A DNA stretch of 64,000 bases. Origin: Bosea sp. ANAM02 (GTDB lineage Bacteria; Pseudomonadota; Alphaproteobacteria; Rhizobiales; Beijerinckiaceae). The notes below the pieces were generated by a model. It was not told the origin of the DNA, searched no databases, and saw only the letters and a list, made by a program, of their open reading frames with translations. This document shows, in pieces, positions 8,178 to 17,003 of the stretch. The translations under genes and the position numbers were made by a program. Position 1 is the stretch's first letter. Each line of letters begins with the position of its first letter. Where the stretch lies: NCBI RefSeq assembly GCF_011764485.1, contig NZ_AP022848.1:1888001-1952000 (forward strand), written 5' to 3'.

Positions 8178-9728
8178 ATGATCAAGGCTGCGTTGCGGCT
8201 TTCCTGCCTGGCGTTGACCGTCTGCCTGCCCGCGCTCGCCACGGCCGAGGAGGTCGTGCTGAAAGCGAGCACGGGCGCCGGCGACGTGTCGACGCTCGAT
8301 GCCCATCGCGCCAGCGCCACGAGCGACAAGGCGCTCGTCGGCTGGATCTATAACGGCCTCGTCCGCTTCAAGCCGGGGAGCGCCGATCCCAAGGATCTCG
8401 AGGCCGATCTGGCCGAGCGCTGGGAGCGCAGCGCCGACGGCAGGGTCTGGACCTTCTTCCTGCGCAAGGGCGTGAAATTCCACGGTAGCTGGGGCGAGCT
8501 GACCGCGGACGACGTGGTCTACTCGCTGACCCGGTCTGGCGATCCCAAGCGATCCACCTTCGCGAACGATTTCCGCGCCATCGAGAAGATCGAGAAGGTC
8601 GACGACCATACGGTTCGCGTCTCGCTCAAATATCCCGACGTCAATTTCCTCGGCCGCGTCTCGAACTATCATGGCGGCAACATCGTGAGCCGCAAGGCGG
8701 CCGAGGAGCTCGGCGACAAGTTCGGCGCCAATCCGGTCGGCACCGGCCCGTTCCAGTTCGTCGAGATGGTGACGCAGCAATATGTGAAGCTCGCCGCGCA
8801 TAAGGATTATTTCCGCGGCAAGCCCAAGATCGACACCATCATGGCCCGCGCCATCGCGTCCGACAGCGCGCGCGAGCTCGCCTTCAGCTCCGGCGAGATC
8901 GACCTGATGTATGGCAAGCGCGAGCAGCGCTGGGTCGACAACGCCCGCAAGCGCGGCGGCTTCAATGTCGACGTTTTCGCGCCCGGCGAGTTCCGCACGC
9001 TCAGCCTGAACCGGACCATGCCGCCCCTGGACAACGTGAAGGTCCGTCAGGCGGTGGCGGCGGCGATCAATGTCGACGACCTCGTTCGCTTCGTCGGCAA
9101 GGATGTCGGTCCCAGGGGTTGTTCCATCGTGCCGCCGGGCTATCTCGGCGAGGATTGCTCGACCACCTACAAGTTCGACATCGCCAGGTCGAAAGCCCTG
9201 CTGGCAGAGGCAGGATTCAAGGACGGCTTCACGATCAAGTCGATCGTCTCGAACATCTCGGCCCAGCAGCCCTTCATGGAGATCATCCAGTCGCAACTAG
9301 CCAAGGTCGGCATCAAGCTGGACATGCAGGTGGTCGACCACGCGACCTACCAGGCCCAGTCGCGCAAGAACCTGAGCGGCATGGTGTTCTACGGAGCGGC
9401 CCGCTTCCCGATCGCGGACACCTACCTGTCGGAGTTCTTCCATTCGCGTGCGATCGTCGGCACGCCGACCGGCGTGACGAATTTCTCGCACTGCTCGGTG
9501 GCGGATGCCGAGATCGATGCCGCCCGCGTCGAAGCCGATCCGGCCAAGCAGCTGGCTCTCTGGAAGGAGGCCCAGCGCAAGATCATGGACGATGTCTGCG
9601 CCGTGCCGCTGTTCGAGCTCCGCCAGGTCTGGGCGCATAGCGATCGTCTCGATTTCGGCTACGAGCTCAAGGGCGCGATGAACCTCGCCCCGCCGATCAC
9701 CGAGCTCACCACCGTCAAGGCGAAGTGA
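8178..9728 (+). CDS. ABC transporter substrate-binding protein (peptide/opine type, SBP_bac_5)
   Basis: Periplasmic receptor of 516 residues for a dipeptide/nickel/opine-type ABC importer. A signal peptide is clear (MIKAALRLSCLALTVCLPAL followed by ATAEE). Family landmarks are ASATSDKALVGWIYNGLVRF, the FFLRKGVKFHGSWGELTADD segment (expected in this family as FxLRxGVKFHdG..TAdDV), and ANPVGTGPFQF. GGAGG at 8166-8170 fixes the ATG at 8178; the open frame upstream to 8112 is ignored. It is followed 19 bases later by MmgE/PrpD. Its membrane permeases are probably the pair at 16059-17860, since no other orphan pair of this type lies between. No ATP-binding subunit is in the window. Confidence 0.93.
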   Translation: MIKAALRLSCLALTVCLPALATAEEVVLKASTGAGDVSTLDAHRASATSDKALVGWIYNGLVRFKPGSADPKDLEADLAERWERSADGRVWTFFLRKGVKFHGSWGELTADDVVYSLTRSGDPKRSTFANDFRAIEKIEKVDDHTVRVSLKYPDVNFLGRVSNYHGGNIVSRKAAEELGDKFGANPVGTGPFQFVEMVTQQYVKLAAHKDYFRGKPKIDTIMARAIASDSARELAFSSGEIDLMYGKREQRWVDNARKRGGFNVDVFAPGEFRTLSLNRTMPPLDNVKVRQAVAAAINVDDLVRFVGKDVGPRGCSIVPPGYLGEDCSTTYKFDIARSKALLAEAGFKDGFTIKSIVSNISAQQPFMEIIQSQLAKVGIKLDMQVVDHATYQAQSRKNLSGMVFYGAARFPIADTYLSEFFHSRAIVGTPTGVTNFSHCSVADAEIDAARVEADPAKQLALWKEAQRKIMDDVCAVPLFELRQVWAHSDRLDFGYELKGAMNLAPPITELTTVKAK

Positions 9729-9747
9729 GCCGGCTGCGTAGCGATCG

Positions 9748-11106
9748 ATGACCGGCACGATCGAGGCGCTCGCCGCCTATGTCCATGCGGCGCGCACGGT
9801 GCCGCTCTCGGCGGAGGCACGCGAGGCCGCGCTGCGGTCCGTTCTCGATCTCGTCGCCGCGGCTGCCTCCGGGATCGATGCGCCGGGTCCGCGTGCCGTG
9901 CGCCTCGCGGCGAGCGCGCTCCACGGGGCAGGCGATCATCCGATCTGGTTCACCGGGGGGCGGTCCAGTCTCCTCGGCGCCGTCTGGGCGAATGGCGCGG
10001 CTGCGGCGGCGCTCGACATCGACGACGGACACCGGATCGCCCGCGGCCATCCCGGCGCCGCGATCATTCCGGCGGCCTTCGCGGTCGCCCGGCAGGTCGG
10101 CGCCTCGGCGGACGATCTGCTCAGGGCGATCGTCGTCGGCTATGAGGTCGGAGTCGCGGTCGGCGCGGCGCGGCGCTTCTATGCCAATACGGGCATGTGG
10201 TCGGGCTATGGCGTCGTCGCCGCGGCCGGGCTGTTGAAGGGAACGCCACCGGGGCAGCTCGCGCAGGCTTTCGCCATCGCCGGCGCCAGCGCACCCAACC
10301 AGTTGCATGCCGGGGCGGGGCCTGCTTTTCCCGCCCTGGAGGGGACGGATGTCAAGGAAGGCATCCCGTGGTCGAGCGTCACGGCGGTCTCGGCCCTCGC
10401 GCTTGCCGAAAACGGGCATGGCGGGCCGCTCGCGCTGCTCGATACGGACAGCCATTTCCGCAGCGCGGAGATCGTCGATGGGCTCGGCAGCAGGCTCTAT
10501 ATCGCCCGCAGCTATTTCAAGTTCCTCTGCTGCTGCCGGCATGTGCATGCGCCGGTGGAAGCTCTGCTCGACCTGATGGCCGGGCACGATATCGCGGCCG
10601 ACGCGATCGAGCGCATCGTGGTCGACAGCTATAGCGGGGCCCTGAGGCTGACCAATCGCCCGGATCCGCAGGGGTTCACGGAGATCCAGTTCAGCATTCC
10701 CTATTGTCTCGGCCTGGTCGCCCTGCACGGCCGCGAGGCGCTGCTGCCCTTGACCGAGGCGTTCGTCGAGCGGCCCGAGATTGTCGCCATCGCGCGCAAG
10801 GTGTCGTTGCGGCTCGATCCGGAAATCGAGGCCCGCTTCCCTGCGGAAACGCTGACCCGCGTGACCGTCGAGGCAGCCGGGCGGCGCCATGTCTCCGAGA
10901 TCACCGGGCCGCGCGGCGAGGCCAGCACGCCGCCTTCCTGGCGGGAGCTCGAGGAGAAGCTGCGGATCGCCACGCGCCGGACCGCCTCGGAGGAGCAGCA
11001 GGACAGGCTTCTCGGCGCCGTCGATGCGCTGCGCAAGGGCAATCTCGGCCCGCTCGCGGCGGCTTTCCACGAGCTGCGGCTGGGTGCAGGCACGGCTCCC
11101 GCCTGA
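9748..11106 (+). CDS. MmgE/PrpD family protein
   Basis: 452 residues of the MmgE/PrpD fold, a family that includes 2-methylcitrate dehydratase, iminodisuccinate epimerase and cis-aconitate decarboxylase. Visible motifs are WANGAAAAALDIDDGHRIAR followed by GHPGAAIIPAAFAVA (the family's D-D-x-H and GHP signatures). Further on are GYEVGVAVGAARRF and YFKFLCCCRHVHAPVEAL, which corresponds to the conserved YKxYPCCR-like segment. It is cotranscribed with the solute-binding gene (19-base gap) and ends 22 bases from the convergent LysR gene. In an opine or amino-acid pathway it may act as a dehydratase or epimerase on the substrate or product; the exact reaction is unknown. Confidence 0.92.
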   Translation: MTGTIEALAAYVHAARTVPLSAEAREAALRSVLDLVAAAASGIDAPGPRAVRLAASALHGAGDHPIWFTGGRSSLLGAVWANGAAAAALDIDDGHRIARGHPGAAIIPAAFAVARQVGASADDLLRAIVVGYEVGVAVGAARRFYANTGMWSGYGVVAAAGLLKGTPPGQLAQAFAIAGASAPNQLHAGAGPAFPALEGTDVKEGIPWSSVTAVSALALAENGHGGPLALLDTDSHFRSAEIVDGLGSRLYIARSYFKFLCCCRHVHAPVEALLDLMAGHDIAADAIERIVVDSYSGALRLTNRPDPQGFTEIQFSIPYCLGLVALHGREALLPLTEAFVERPEIVAIARKVSLRLDPEIEARFPAETLTRVTVEAAGRRHVSEITGPRGEASTPPSWRELEEKLRIATRRTASEEQQDRLLGAVDALRKGNLGPLAAAFHELRLGAGTAPA

Positions 11107-11128
11107 CCGGCTCGAACGTCGTCCGGCG

Positions 11129-12046
11129 TCAATCCATCGCGGGCATGCTGCGGGAAATCCCCGCGGCGACCTCTCGCGTTGCCTCCATGAATGCATCGAC
11201 GAGCCGGGCATTGCGGCTGTCGCGGATGCGGCAGAGATAGAAATCGAGCTGGATCGTCGGCTCGAAGCGGCGGATCGCCAGCCGGTCGCGCAAGCCGCCG
11301 ACCACCAGCGGATGCACCAGCGAGACGCCGGCGCCCCCCGCCACGAATTCGCAGAGCGTCGGCGATACGTTCACCACCATCGTGGTGTTGGGTACCACCC
11401 CATGGGCGCTGAGCGTCGCGGTGGTGCGCTGGCTGGTGTGGCTGTCCGGATCGAAGGAAATGAACGGCTGGCCGATCAGATCCTCGGGCCGGATCACCGA
11501 CTTGGCGGCGAGCGGGTGGTCGAGCGGCGCGATGAAGACCTCGGGATGGCCCATCATCGGCTCGGCGACGATATAGGGGTTGTCGATCGGCGCGATCACC
11601 AGCCCGACATCGAGCTTTCGGGTCACCAGCCCTTCCGTGATCCATTGCGAGCTGCGCGACTGCACGGAGCAGAACACGCCCGGCTGCCGCGCGAGGAACG
11701 CCGCCGTCGAGCGCTCGATGAAGGAGCCGGAGAGGGCCGGCATCACGCCGATCAGCAGCCGGCCCTGCTCGTCCCGGCGGATGGTTTCGACGGCGTTCTC
11801 CACCTGGCGCAGGCCTGCGAAGATCCGATCGACCTCGGCGTAGAGGCGCATGCCGTAGGGCGTCGGCGCAAGGCGGCCCTTCACCCGTTCGAAGAGGCGC
11901 AGGCTCGTGTCCTGCTCGAGATGCGCGATCAGCTTGCTGATCGCGGGTTGCGAGACGTTCATCACTTCCGCGGCGCGGCTCACCGTGCCGTGCTCGATCA
12001 CGGCCTTGAAGGCTTCCACCTGGCGGAGATTGAGCTGGCGCGCCAT
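11129..12046 (-). CDS. LysR-family transcriptional regulator of the oxidase/importer locus
   Basis: 305 residues, standard LysR length. The helix-turn-helix is at the N-terminus (LRQVEAFKAVIEHGTVSRAA, then EVMNVSQPAISKLIAHLEQD). The remaining part is the periplasmic-binding-like effector domain, with GLVTRKLDVGLVIAPIDNPY and GGAGVSLVHPLVV. It is divergent from the FAD-oxidoreductase operon that starts at 12137. The 90-base gap holds two palindromes, one of them with T-N11-A geometry, and copies of that motif recur before two other genes in this locus. It is therefore likely an inducer-responsive activator of the opine/amino-acid oxidase and importer genes and its own repressor, as is usual for this family. 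Confidence 0.94.
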   Translation of the reverse strand: MARQLNLRQVEAFKAVIEHGTVSRAAEVMNVSQPAISKLIAHLEQDTSLRLFERVKGRLAPTPYGMRLYAEVDRIFAGLRQVENAVETIRRDEQGRLLIGVMPALSGSFIERSTAAFLARQPGVFCSVQSRSSQWITEGLVTRKLDVGLVIAPIDNPYIVAEPMMGHPEVFIAPLDHPLAAKSVIRPEDLIGQPFISFDPDSHTSQRTTATLSAHGVVPNTTMVVNVSPTLCEFVAGGAGVSLVHPLVVGGLRDRLAIRRFEPTIQLDFYLCRIRDSRNARLVDAFMEATREVAAGISRSMPAMD

Positions 12047-12059
12047 GGCATAACCTTTT

Positions 12060-12072
12060 GGAATAGAGTTCC
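12060..12072. promoter_or_regulatory. Palindrome GGAA-N5-TTCC in the divergent promoter
   Basis: GGAATAGAGTTCC lies 14 bases before the LysR start codon, well placed for autoregulation. It is short, so it could be chance. Confidence 0.35.
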
Positions 12073-12076
12073 GATA

Positions 12077-12095
12077 ATTTCGACTTTGACGAAAT
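12077..12095. promoter_or_regulatory. Candidate LysR operator (ATTTCG-N7-CGAAAT), site 2
   Basis: A perfect 6-base inverted repeat around 7 bases, containing a T-N11-A core (T12080, A12092) as in LysR recognition sites. It sits between the divergent LysR and oxidoreductase genes. Similar sequences occur at 8104-8117 and 17962-17976. Confidence 0.6.
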
Positions 12096-12136
12096 GGCGA
12101 CTAAGGCCCTAGCTGCGTTCGAGCAAGGGAAATCGC

Positions 12137-13255
12137 ATGCGTCCGGACATCGTCGTCATCGGGGGAGGCACTGTCGGCGCCGCGATCGCCTACGGTCTCG
12201 CCGGCTTGAAGCAGAGCGTCATGCTGCTCGACGGCAGCGACCGGGACTATCGTGCCGCGCAGGCGAATTTCGGGCTGGTCTGGCTGCAGGGAAAGGGCAT
12301 GGGCCTGCCGGCCTACCAGACGCTGACCCGCGCCAGCGTCTGCCTCTGGCGCGATTTCGCCACCGAGGTCGAGGAGCTCTGCGGAGCGGATATCGCCTAT
12401 GAGAACGACGGCGGCATCGCCTTCTGCGTGGGCGAGGATGGCTTCGAGAACCGCCGCGCCCAGTTGCTGCGGCTTCACAACCAATGGGACGGCGGCGAGC
12501 CCGACTGGGAGATGATCGACCGGACGGCGCTGCAGAAGCTTCTGCCCCGGGCGCGTCTCGGCAACGCCGTTTCCGGAGCGAGCTTCGGCCGCCTCGACGG
12601 CCATGCCAATCCGCTCCGGCTGCTGATGGCACTGCACGAGGGTGTCGCGCGCCATGGCGGCGTCGTGCGCAGCAATGCCACGGTTCGCAGGATCGAGCGT
12701 GCCGGGGTGGATTTCCGCCTGGTGCTCGATGGCGAGGAGATAGTGGCGCCGCGCATCGTCATCGCTGCCGGGCTTGGCTCCGTCGCGCTTGCCGCGCAGG
12801 TGGGGCTCGACGTTCCCTTGCGTCCGCAGCGCGGCCAGGTGCTCGTGACCGAACGGTTCGAGCCGTTCCTGCCCCTGCCGGCGAGCGGGCTGCGCCAGAC
12901 GGGCGAAGGCACCGTCATGATCGGCGCGACGCAGGAAGAGGCCGGCTTCGACCTCTCGACGACCAGCGACGCGGCCGCAAGGCTCAGCCGCAAGACCGTG
13001 GAGATCATGCCCGATCTGGCCAATGCCAAGCTCGTGCGCCAATGGGCCGGCTTGCGGGTCATGACGCCCGACAGCTACCCAATCTACGCGCAGTCGCAGA
13101 CGCATCCGGGCGCCTTCGTCGCGCTCTGCCATTCCGGCGTGACGCTGGCGGCCTTCCACGCGCGCGAGCTCGCCCGCGCGGTCATCGGCGGCGATCTGCC
13201 CGAATTCCTGAACCCGTTCCACCAGAGACGTTTCGATGTTCCGAAAGCTGCATGA
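12137..13255 (+). CDS. FAD-dependent oxidoreductase, DAO family (opine oxidase/hydroxyproline dehydrogenase beta-like)
   Basis: 372 residues with an N-terminal FAD-binding Rossmann fold, IVVIGGGTVGAAIAYGLAG, and the C-terminal DAO signature ALCHSGVTLAAFHARELARA. Length and gene order (DAO subunit, small 2Fe-2S protein, large NAD/FAD-like subunit) match heterotrimeric opine oxidases and D-hydroxyproline dehydrogenases, in which this beta-type subunit oxidises the C-N bond of the substrate. The stop lies 20 bases inside the next gene. It is the first gene of a run that continues to the permeases at 17860. Substrate class (opine, imino acid or secondary amine) is inferred from context only. Confidence 0.9.
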   Translation: MRPDIVVIGGGTVGAAIAYGLAGLKQSVMLLDGSDRDYRAAQANFGLVWLQGKGMGLPAYQTLTRASVCLWRDFATEVEELCGADIAYENDGGIAFCVGEDGFENRRAQLLRLHNQWDGGEPDWEMIDRTALQKLLPRARLGNAVSGASFGRLDGHANPLRLLMALHEGVARHGGVVRSNATVRRIERAGVDFRLVLDGEEIVAPRIVIAAGLGSVALAAQVGLDVPLRPQRGQVLVTERFEPFLPLPASGLRQTGEGTVMIGATQEEAGFDLSTTSDAAARLSRKTVEIMPDLANAKLVRQWAGLRVMTPDSYPIYAQSQTHPGAFVALCHSGVTLAAFHARELARAVIGGDLPEFLNPFHQRRFDVPKAA

Positions 13256-13532
13256 TCCCGGCCCCCCGGCCGTGACGATCCTGATCGACGGCAAGGCCGT
13301 ATCGGCCGAGGCCGGAGAAAACCTCGCGGCGGTCCTGCTGCGGCAGCCCGAGGGCTGGAACCGGACATCGACGGTGTCGCAGTCACCGCGCGCGCCCTAT
13401 TGCATGATGGGCGTGTGCTTCGAATGCCTGGCCGAGGTCGACGGCGTGGGCTCGGTCCAGACCTGCCTGACCACGGTACGCGACGGCATGCGCGTGTCGC
13501 GCCAGCTCGGACGCCGGGCGTTGTCGGCATGA
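13236..13532 (+). CDS. Small (2Fe-2S)-binding subunit of an amine/opine oxidase
   Basis: 98 residues of plant-type ferredoxin fold. Cysteines at about 56, 61, 64 and 77 (YCMMGVCFEC then QTC) form the CX4CX2C plus distal C pattern, and the surrounding PYCMMGVCFECLAEVDG and CLTTVRDGM are typical of the gamma subunits of hydroxyproline dehydrogenase, HcnA and opine oxidase. It should pass electrons between the two flavin subunits. It overlaps the upstream gene by 20 bases and the downstream gene by 4. Confidence 0.92.
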   Translation: MFRKLHDPGPPAVTILIDGKAVSAEAGENLAAVLLRQPEGWNRTSTVSQSPRAPYCMMGVCFECLAEVDGVGSVQTCLTTVRDGMRVSRQLGRRALSA

Positions 13533-14926
13533 GCGCGGTCGATCTTCTCATCGTCGGCGCCGGCCCTGCCGGCATGGCGGCCGCCATCACGGCCCGCCGC
13601 CACGGCCTCGACGTTCTCGTCGTCGACGACCAGCCCGCGCCGGGCGGTCAGATCTGGCGCTCGGTCGAGACCGTCGCCGCGAGCCCGCGCGGATCGCGCC
13701 TCGGCGATTCCTATCTTGCCGGTGCCGCGCGCGCGCAAGCCTTTCGTGCCTGCGGCGCAGCCTACGAGCCCGGCGCGCAGCTCTGGCAGATCGAGCCCGG
13801 CTTCCGGGCCTTCGTGACCAGCGGCGGCAAGGCCCGCACGATCTCGGCCAGCGCCGTGATCCTGGCGACCGGCGCGCAGGAACGCCCGGTGCCCTTCCCG
13901 GGCTGGACCCTGCCCGGCGTGCTGACCGTCGGCGCGGGGCAGGTCCTGCTGAAGACGGCGGACCAGGTGCCGGAGAAGCCGGTCTGGATCGCCGGAAGCG
14001 GCCCGCTGCCGCTGCTCTACATGACGCAGTTGCTCGCGGCAAACGGCCGGATCGCGGGCTTCCTAGACACCACCCCGCCCGGGCGCCTCGGCGCGGCGCT
14101 GCGGCATCTGCCGGGCGCGCTCGGCAAGGCCGGCGATCTCTGGAAGGGCATCGCCTGGACGCTCGCGCTGAAGCGCGCGGGGGTAAAGACGGTCAGGCAT
14201 GTCGCGGAGATCGAAGCTAGGGGCGAGGGCCGGCTGCAAAGCCTGCGCTACCGCAGGCAGGGCGGCTCCTGGGAGGAAACACCGGCCGAGGTTCTGCTCG
14301 TGCACGAGGGCCTGGTGCCGTCGATCCATGCGCCGCTCGCCCTCGATTGCAAGGTGGAGTGGCGGCGGGATCAGCACTGCTATGCGCCGGTGCTCGACGC
14401 CTGGGGCGAGAGCTCCCAACCCGGCCTGTTCGTCGCCGGCGACGGGGCCGGCATCGCCGGCGCCATCGCGGCCGAGCATCGCGGGACCCTGGCGGGATTG
14501 GCGGTCGCCGCGCGGCTCGGCAGGGTCTCTGCCGCCGCGGCGGAGACGGAGGCCACGCCCGCGCGCAAGCTGCTCGACCGCGAACTCGCCTTCCGCCCCT
14601 TCCTCGATGCCCTCTACGAGCCGCGCCCGCAGGTCTTCGCGCCGCCCGACGAGACCGTCGTCTGCCGCTGCGAGGAGGTCACGGCCGGGACCCTGCGCAA
14701 GCGTGCAGAGGTCGGCCGGCCGGGCACCAATCAGGTGAAGGCTTTCACCCGCGCCGGCATGGGACCCTGCCAGGGCCGCCAATGCGGCTACACCGTCATG
14801 CACATCCTCGCCGGCGTGCAGAACCGCCCGCCGGAAGCGCTGGGCTTCTACCGCATCAGGCCGCCGCTCAAGCCGGTCACGCTCGGCGAGCTCGCGGCGC
14901 TCGGCCAGACGGACGATGCGGCATGA
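13529..14926 (+). CDS. NAD(P)/FAD-dependent oxidoreductase with C-terminal BFD-like 2Fe-2S domain (opine oxidase alpha-like)
   Basis: 465 residues. The N-terminus VDLLIVGAGPAGMAAAITAR binds a dinucleotide. ATGAQERPVPFPGWTLPGVL, TVGAGQVLLKT and the LFVAGDGAGIAGAIAAEHRG segment follow in the order seen in HcnB, OoxA and the alpha subunit of hydroxyproline dehydrogenase. The C-terminal part carries four cysteines, CRCEE and CQGRQC, of a bacterioferritin-associated-ferredoxin-like iron-sulfur domain. The ATG at 13529 overlaps the upstream stop; the frame is open further upstream but codes for nothing family-like. It forms the enzyme complex with the two preceding genes. Confidence 0.92.
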   Translation: MSAVDLLIVGAGPAGMAAAITARRHGLDVLVVDDQPAPGGQIWRSVETVAASPRGSRLGDSYLAGAARAQAFRACGAAYEPGAQLWQIEPGFRAFVTSGGKARTISASAVILATGAQERPVPFPGWTLPGVLTVGAGQVLLKTADQVPEKPVWIAGSGPLPLLYMTQLLAANGRIAGFLDTTPPGRLGAALRHLPGALGKAGDLWKGIAWTLALKRAGVKTVRHVAEIEARGEGRLQSLRYRRQGGSWEETPAEVLLVHEGLVPSIHAPLALDCKVEWRRDQHCYAPVLDAWGESSQPGLFVAGDGAGIAGAIAAEHRGTLAGLAVAARLGRVSAAAAETEATPARKLLDRELAFRPFLDALYEPRPQVFAPPDETVVCRCEEVTAGTLRKRAEVGRPGTNQVKAFTRAGMGPCQGRQCGYTVMHILAGVQNRPPEALGFYRIRPPLKPVTLGELAALGQTDDAA

Positions 14927-16062
14927 TGCCGGCATCCGCACAGGGCTTCGACGTCGCCGTCATCGGTGGCGGGCTGCACGGGCTCACGGCGGCGCTGAGC
15001 CTCGCCCGCGGCGGCCGGAGCGTCGTCATCCTGGAGCGCAACTGGGTCGGCCGCCACGCGTCGAGCGCGACGGCAGCCGGCGTACGCACGCTCGGGCGAG
15101 ACCTTGCCGAGGTGCCGATCTCGCTGGAGTCGATGGAGATGTGGCGCCGCATCGCGAGCATCGTCGGCGATGATTGCGGTTTCCACGCGCATGGCCAGTT
15201 CAAGGTGGCCGAGTTCGACGGGCACTTGCCGGCGCTGCAGGAGCGTGAGGCGACGATGCGCCGTCTCGGCTACCGTCACGAGGAAATGATCGGCGCCGCC
15301 GAACTGCGGCGGCTGATCCCCTCGCTGAGCCCGCATTGCGTCGGCGCGCTGATCGTCCGCAATGATGGAGCCGCCGACCCGCACCGCACGATCGCGGCTT
15401 TTCGCAGCGCCTGCGAGCGGGCCGGCGTCGCCATCGTCGAGGGCTGCGGCGTCGAAGCTGTCGAGCGGCAGGGCCCCGACTGGCTGCTGCGCTGCGGCGT
15501 CCGCAGTTTCCACGCTCCTGCCGTGGTCAATGCGGCGGGCGCCTGGGCCGCACGGGTGGCGTCCCTGTTCGGGGAGAGCATCGACCTGGGCGTGCGCGCC
15601 TCGATGATGATGGCCACCGAACGGCTCGCTCCTTTCCTGGCGCCGGTCGTCAGCGTCGTCGGGCGGGCGCTGTCCTTCAAGCAGTCGGATCAGGGCACCC
15701 TGGTGATCGGAGGCGGGCTGCAGGGCGCGGCCGATATCGACCGGCAGCGAAGCACCGTGAATTTCGTGGAACTGGCAAAGGGAGCCCGTGCGTCCGCCGA
15801 TCTGTTCCCGATCGTCCGGGGCGTGCGGATCGCGCGCTGCTGGACCGGCATCGAGGCGCAGACGCGCGACCATCTTCCCGTCATCGGCGCTTCGCCGCAG
15901 ATCCCGGGCCTGTTCCACAGCTTCGGCTATTCCGGCCACGGCTTTCAACTGGTGCCCGTGCTGGGCGAGATCATGCGCGACCTCGTGGTCGACCAGAAGA
16001 CCGCGCGCTCGATCGCTGCCTTCGCCCCGGCACGCCTGATGCAAGGCAGACACGCCGCATGA
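14923..16062 (+). CDS. Second DAO-family FAD-dependent oxidoreductase
   Basis: 379 residues. FAD-binding start FDVAVIGGGLHGLTAALSLA, middle RNDGAADPHRTIAAF, VVNAAGAWAARVASLFGE, and the C-terminal RDHLPVIGASPQIPGLFHSF then YSGHGFQLVPVLGEIM. This belongs to the sarcosine-oxidase/glycine-oxidase-like branch. It is a different branch from the DAO gene at 12137, so the operon encodes two amine-oxidising flavoproteins. Possibly it is an alternative beta subunit, or it handles a second step such as the released amino acid. The start overlaps the upstream stop (ATGATG at 14923); ATG 14926 is out of frame. Confidence 0.9.
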   Translation: MMPASAQGFDVAVIGGGLHGLTAALSLARGGRSVVILERNWVGRHASSATAAGVRTLGRDLAEVPISLESMEMWRRIASIVGDDCGFHAHGQFKVAEFDGHLPALQEREATMRRLGYRHEEMIGAAELRRLIPSLSPHCVGALIVRNDGAADPHRTIAAFRSACERAGVAIVEGCGVEAVERQGPDWLLRCGVRSFHAPAVVNAAGAWAARVASLFGESIDLGVRASMMMATERLAPFLAPVVSVVGRALSFKQSDQGTLVIGGGLQGAADIDRQRSTVNFVELAKGARASADLFPIVRGVRIARCWTGIEAQTRDHLPVIGASPQIPGLFHSFGYSGHGFQLVPVLGEIMRDLVVDQKTARSIAAFAPARLMQGRHAA

Positions 16063-17003
16063 TGGCTTACACGATAAGACGGCTTGTCCTGGCGATGCCG
16101 ACATTGCTGGTGATGCTGACCGCGATCTTCGTGCTGGTCAGGCTCGTTCCGGGCGACGCCGCTTCGGTGATCCTGGGCGACCAGGCGAGCGCGGAGGCCC
16201 TGGCGGCGCTGCGGACGAAGCTCGGCCTCGATCAGCCTCTCCATACCCAGTACCTCACCTTCCTCGCCGACGTCTTCACCGGCAATCTCGGCACGTCGAT
16301 GAGCACCGGGCGCAGCGTCATCCACGAGATGCTGACGGTGCTGCCCTCGACGATCGAGCTCACGCTGGCGGCGATCGCCGTCGGGCTGATCTTCGGCCTG
16401 CCGCTCGGCATCGCGGCGGCCCTGACCCGCAACGGCTGGATGGACTACGTCTCGCGCATCGTCTCGCTGGTCGGACTGTCCTTTCCCGCCTTCGTCTCGG
16501 GTATCCTGATGCTGATCGTCTTCGCGATCCAGCTGGGCTGGTTCCCGGTCCTGGGCGGGGCGGCGAGCGGCACCGACCTCGCGGACCGCATGCGCCAGCT
16601 CGCGCTGCCGGCCTTGAATCTCGGCATCATCATGATGGCCTATGTGATGCGCGTCACCCGTTCGGCGATGCTCGGCGTCCTCACCGAGGACTATATCCGC
16701 ACCGCGCGCGCCAAGGGGCTGGGCGCCCCGCAGCTGGTGCTGCAGCACGCGCTGCGCAACAGCCTGATCCCGATCATCACCGTCGTCGGCCTGTATTTCG
16801 GCACGCTGATCGGCAACTCGGTCCTGACCGAGATCATCTTCAACCGGCCGGGTCTGGGCAAGCTGATCGTCGGCGCGCTCAATGCGCGCGACTATACCCT
16901 GCTGCAGGGGCTGATGATCATCTTCGCCTTCTGCGTGATCATCGTGAACACGCTCACCGACCTCGCCTACGGCCTCGTCGATCCCAGGGTGAAATACGAA
17001 TGA
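16059..17003 (+). CDS. ABC transporter permease (DppB/OppB type)
   Basis: 314 residues, six predicted membrane segments beginning AYTIRRLVLAMPTLLVMLTA. The cytoplasmic EAA-like loop TARAKGLGAPQLVLQHALRN is clear. It works with the DppC-type permease that overlaps its end, and most likely with the solute-binding protein at 8178. ATG at 16059 overlaps the oxidoreductase stop; the next codon is also ATG. Confidence 0.95.
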   Translation: MMAYTIRRLVLAMPTLLVMLTAIFVLVRLVPGDAASVILGDQASAEALAALRTKLGLDQPLHTQYLTFLADVFTGNLGTSMSTGRSVIHEMLTVLPSTIELTLAAIAVGLIFGLPLGIAAALTRNGWMDYVSRIVSLVGLSFPAFVSGILMLIVFAIQLGWFPVLGGAASGTDLADRMRQLALPALNLGIIMMAYVMRVTRSAMLGVLTEDYIRTARAKGLGAPQLVLQHALRNSLIPIITVVGLYFGTLIGNSVLTEIIFNRPGLGKLIVGALNARDYTLLQGLMIIFAFCVIIVNTLTDLAYGLVDPRVKYE

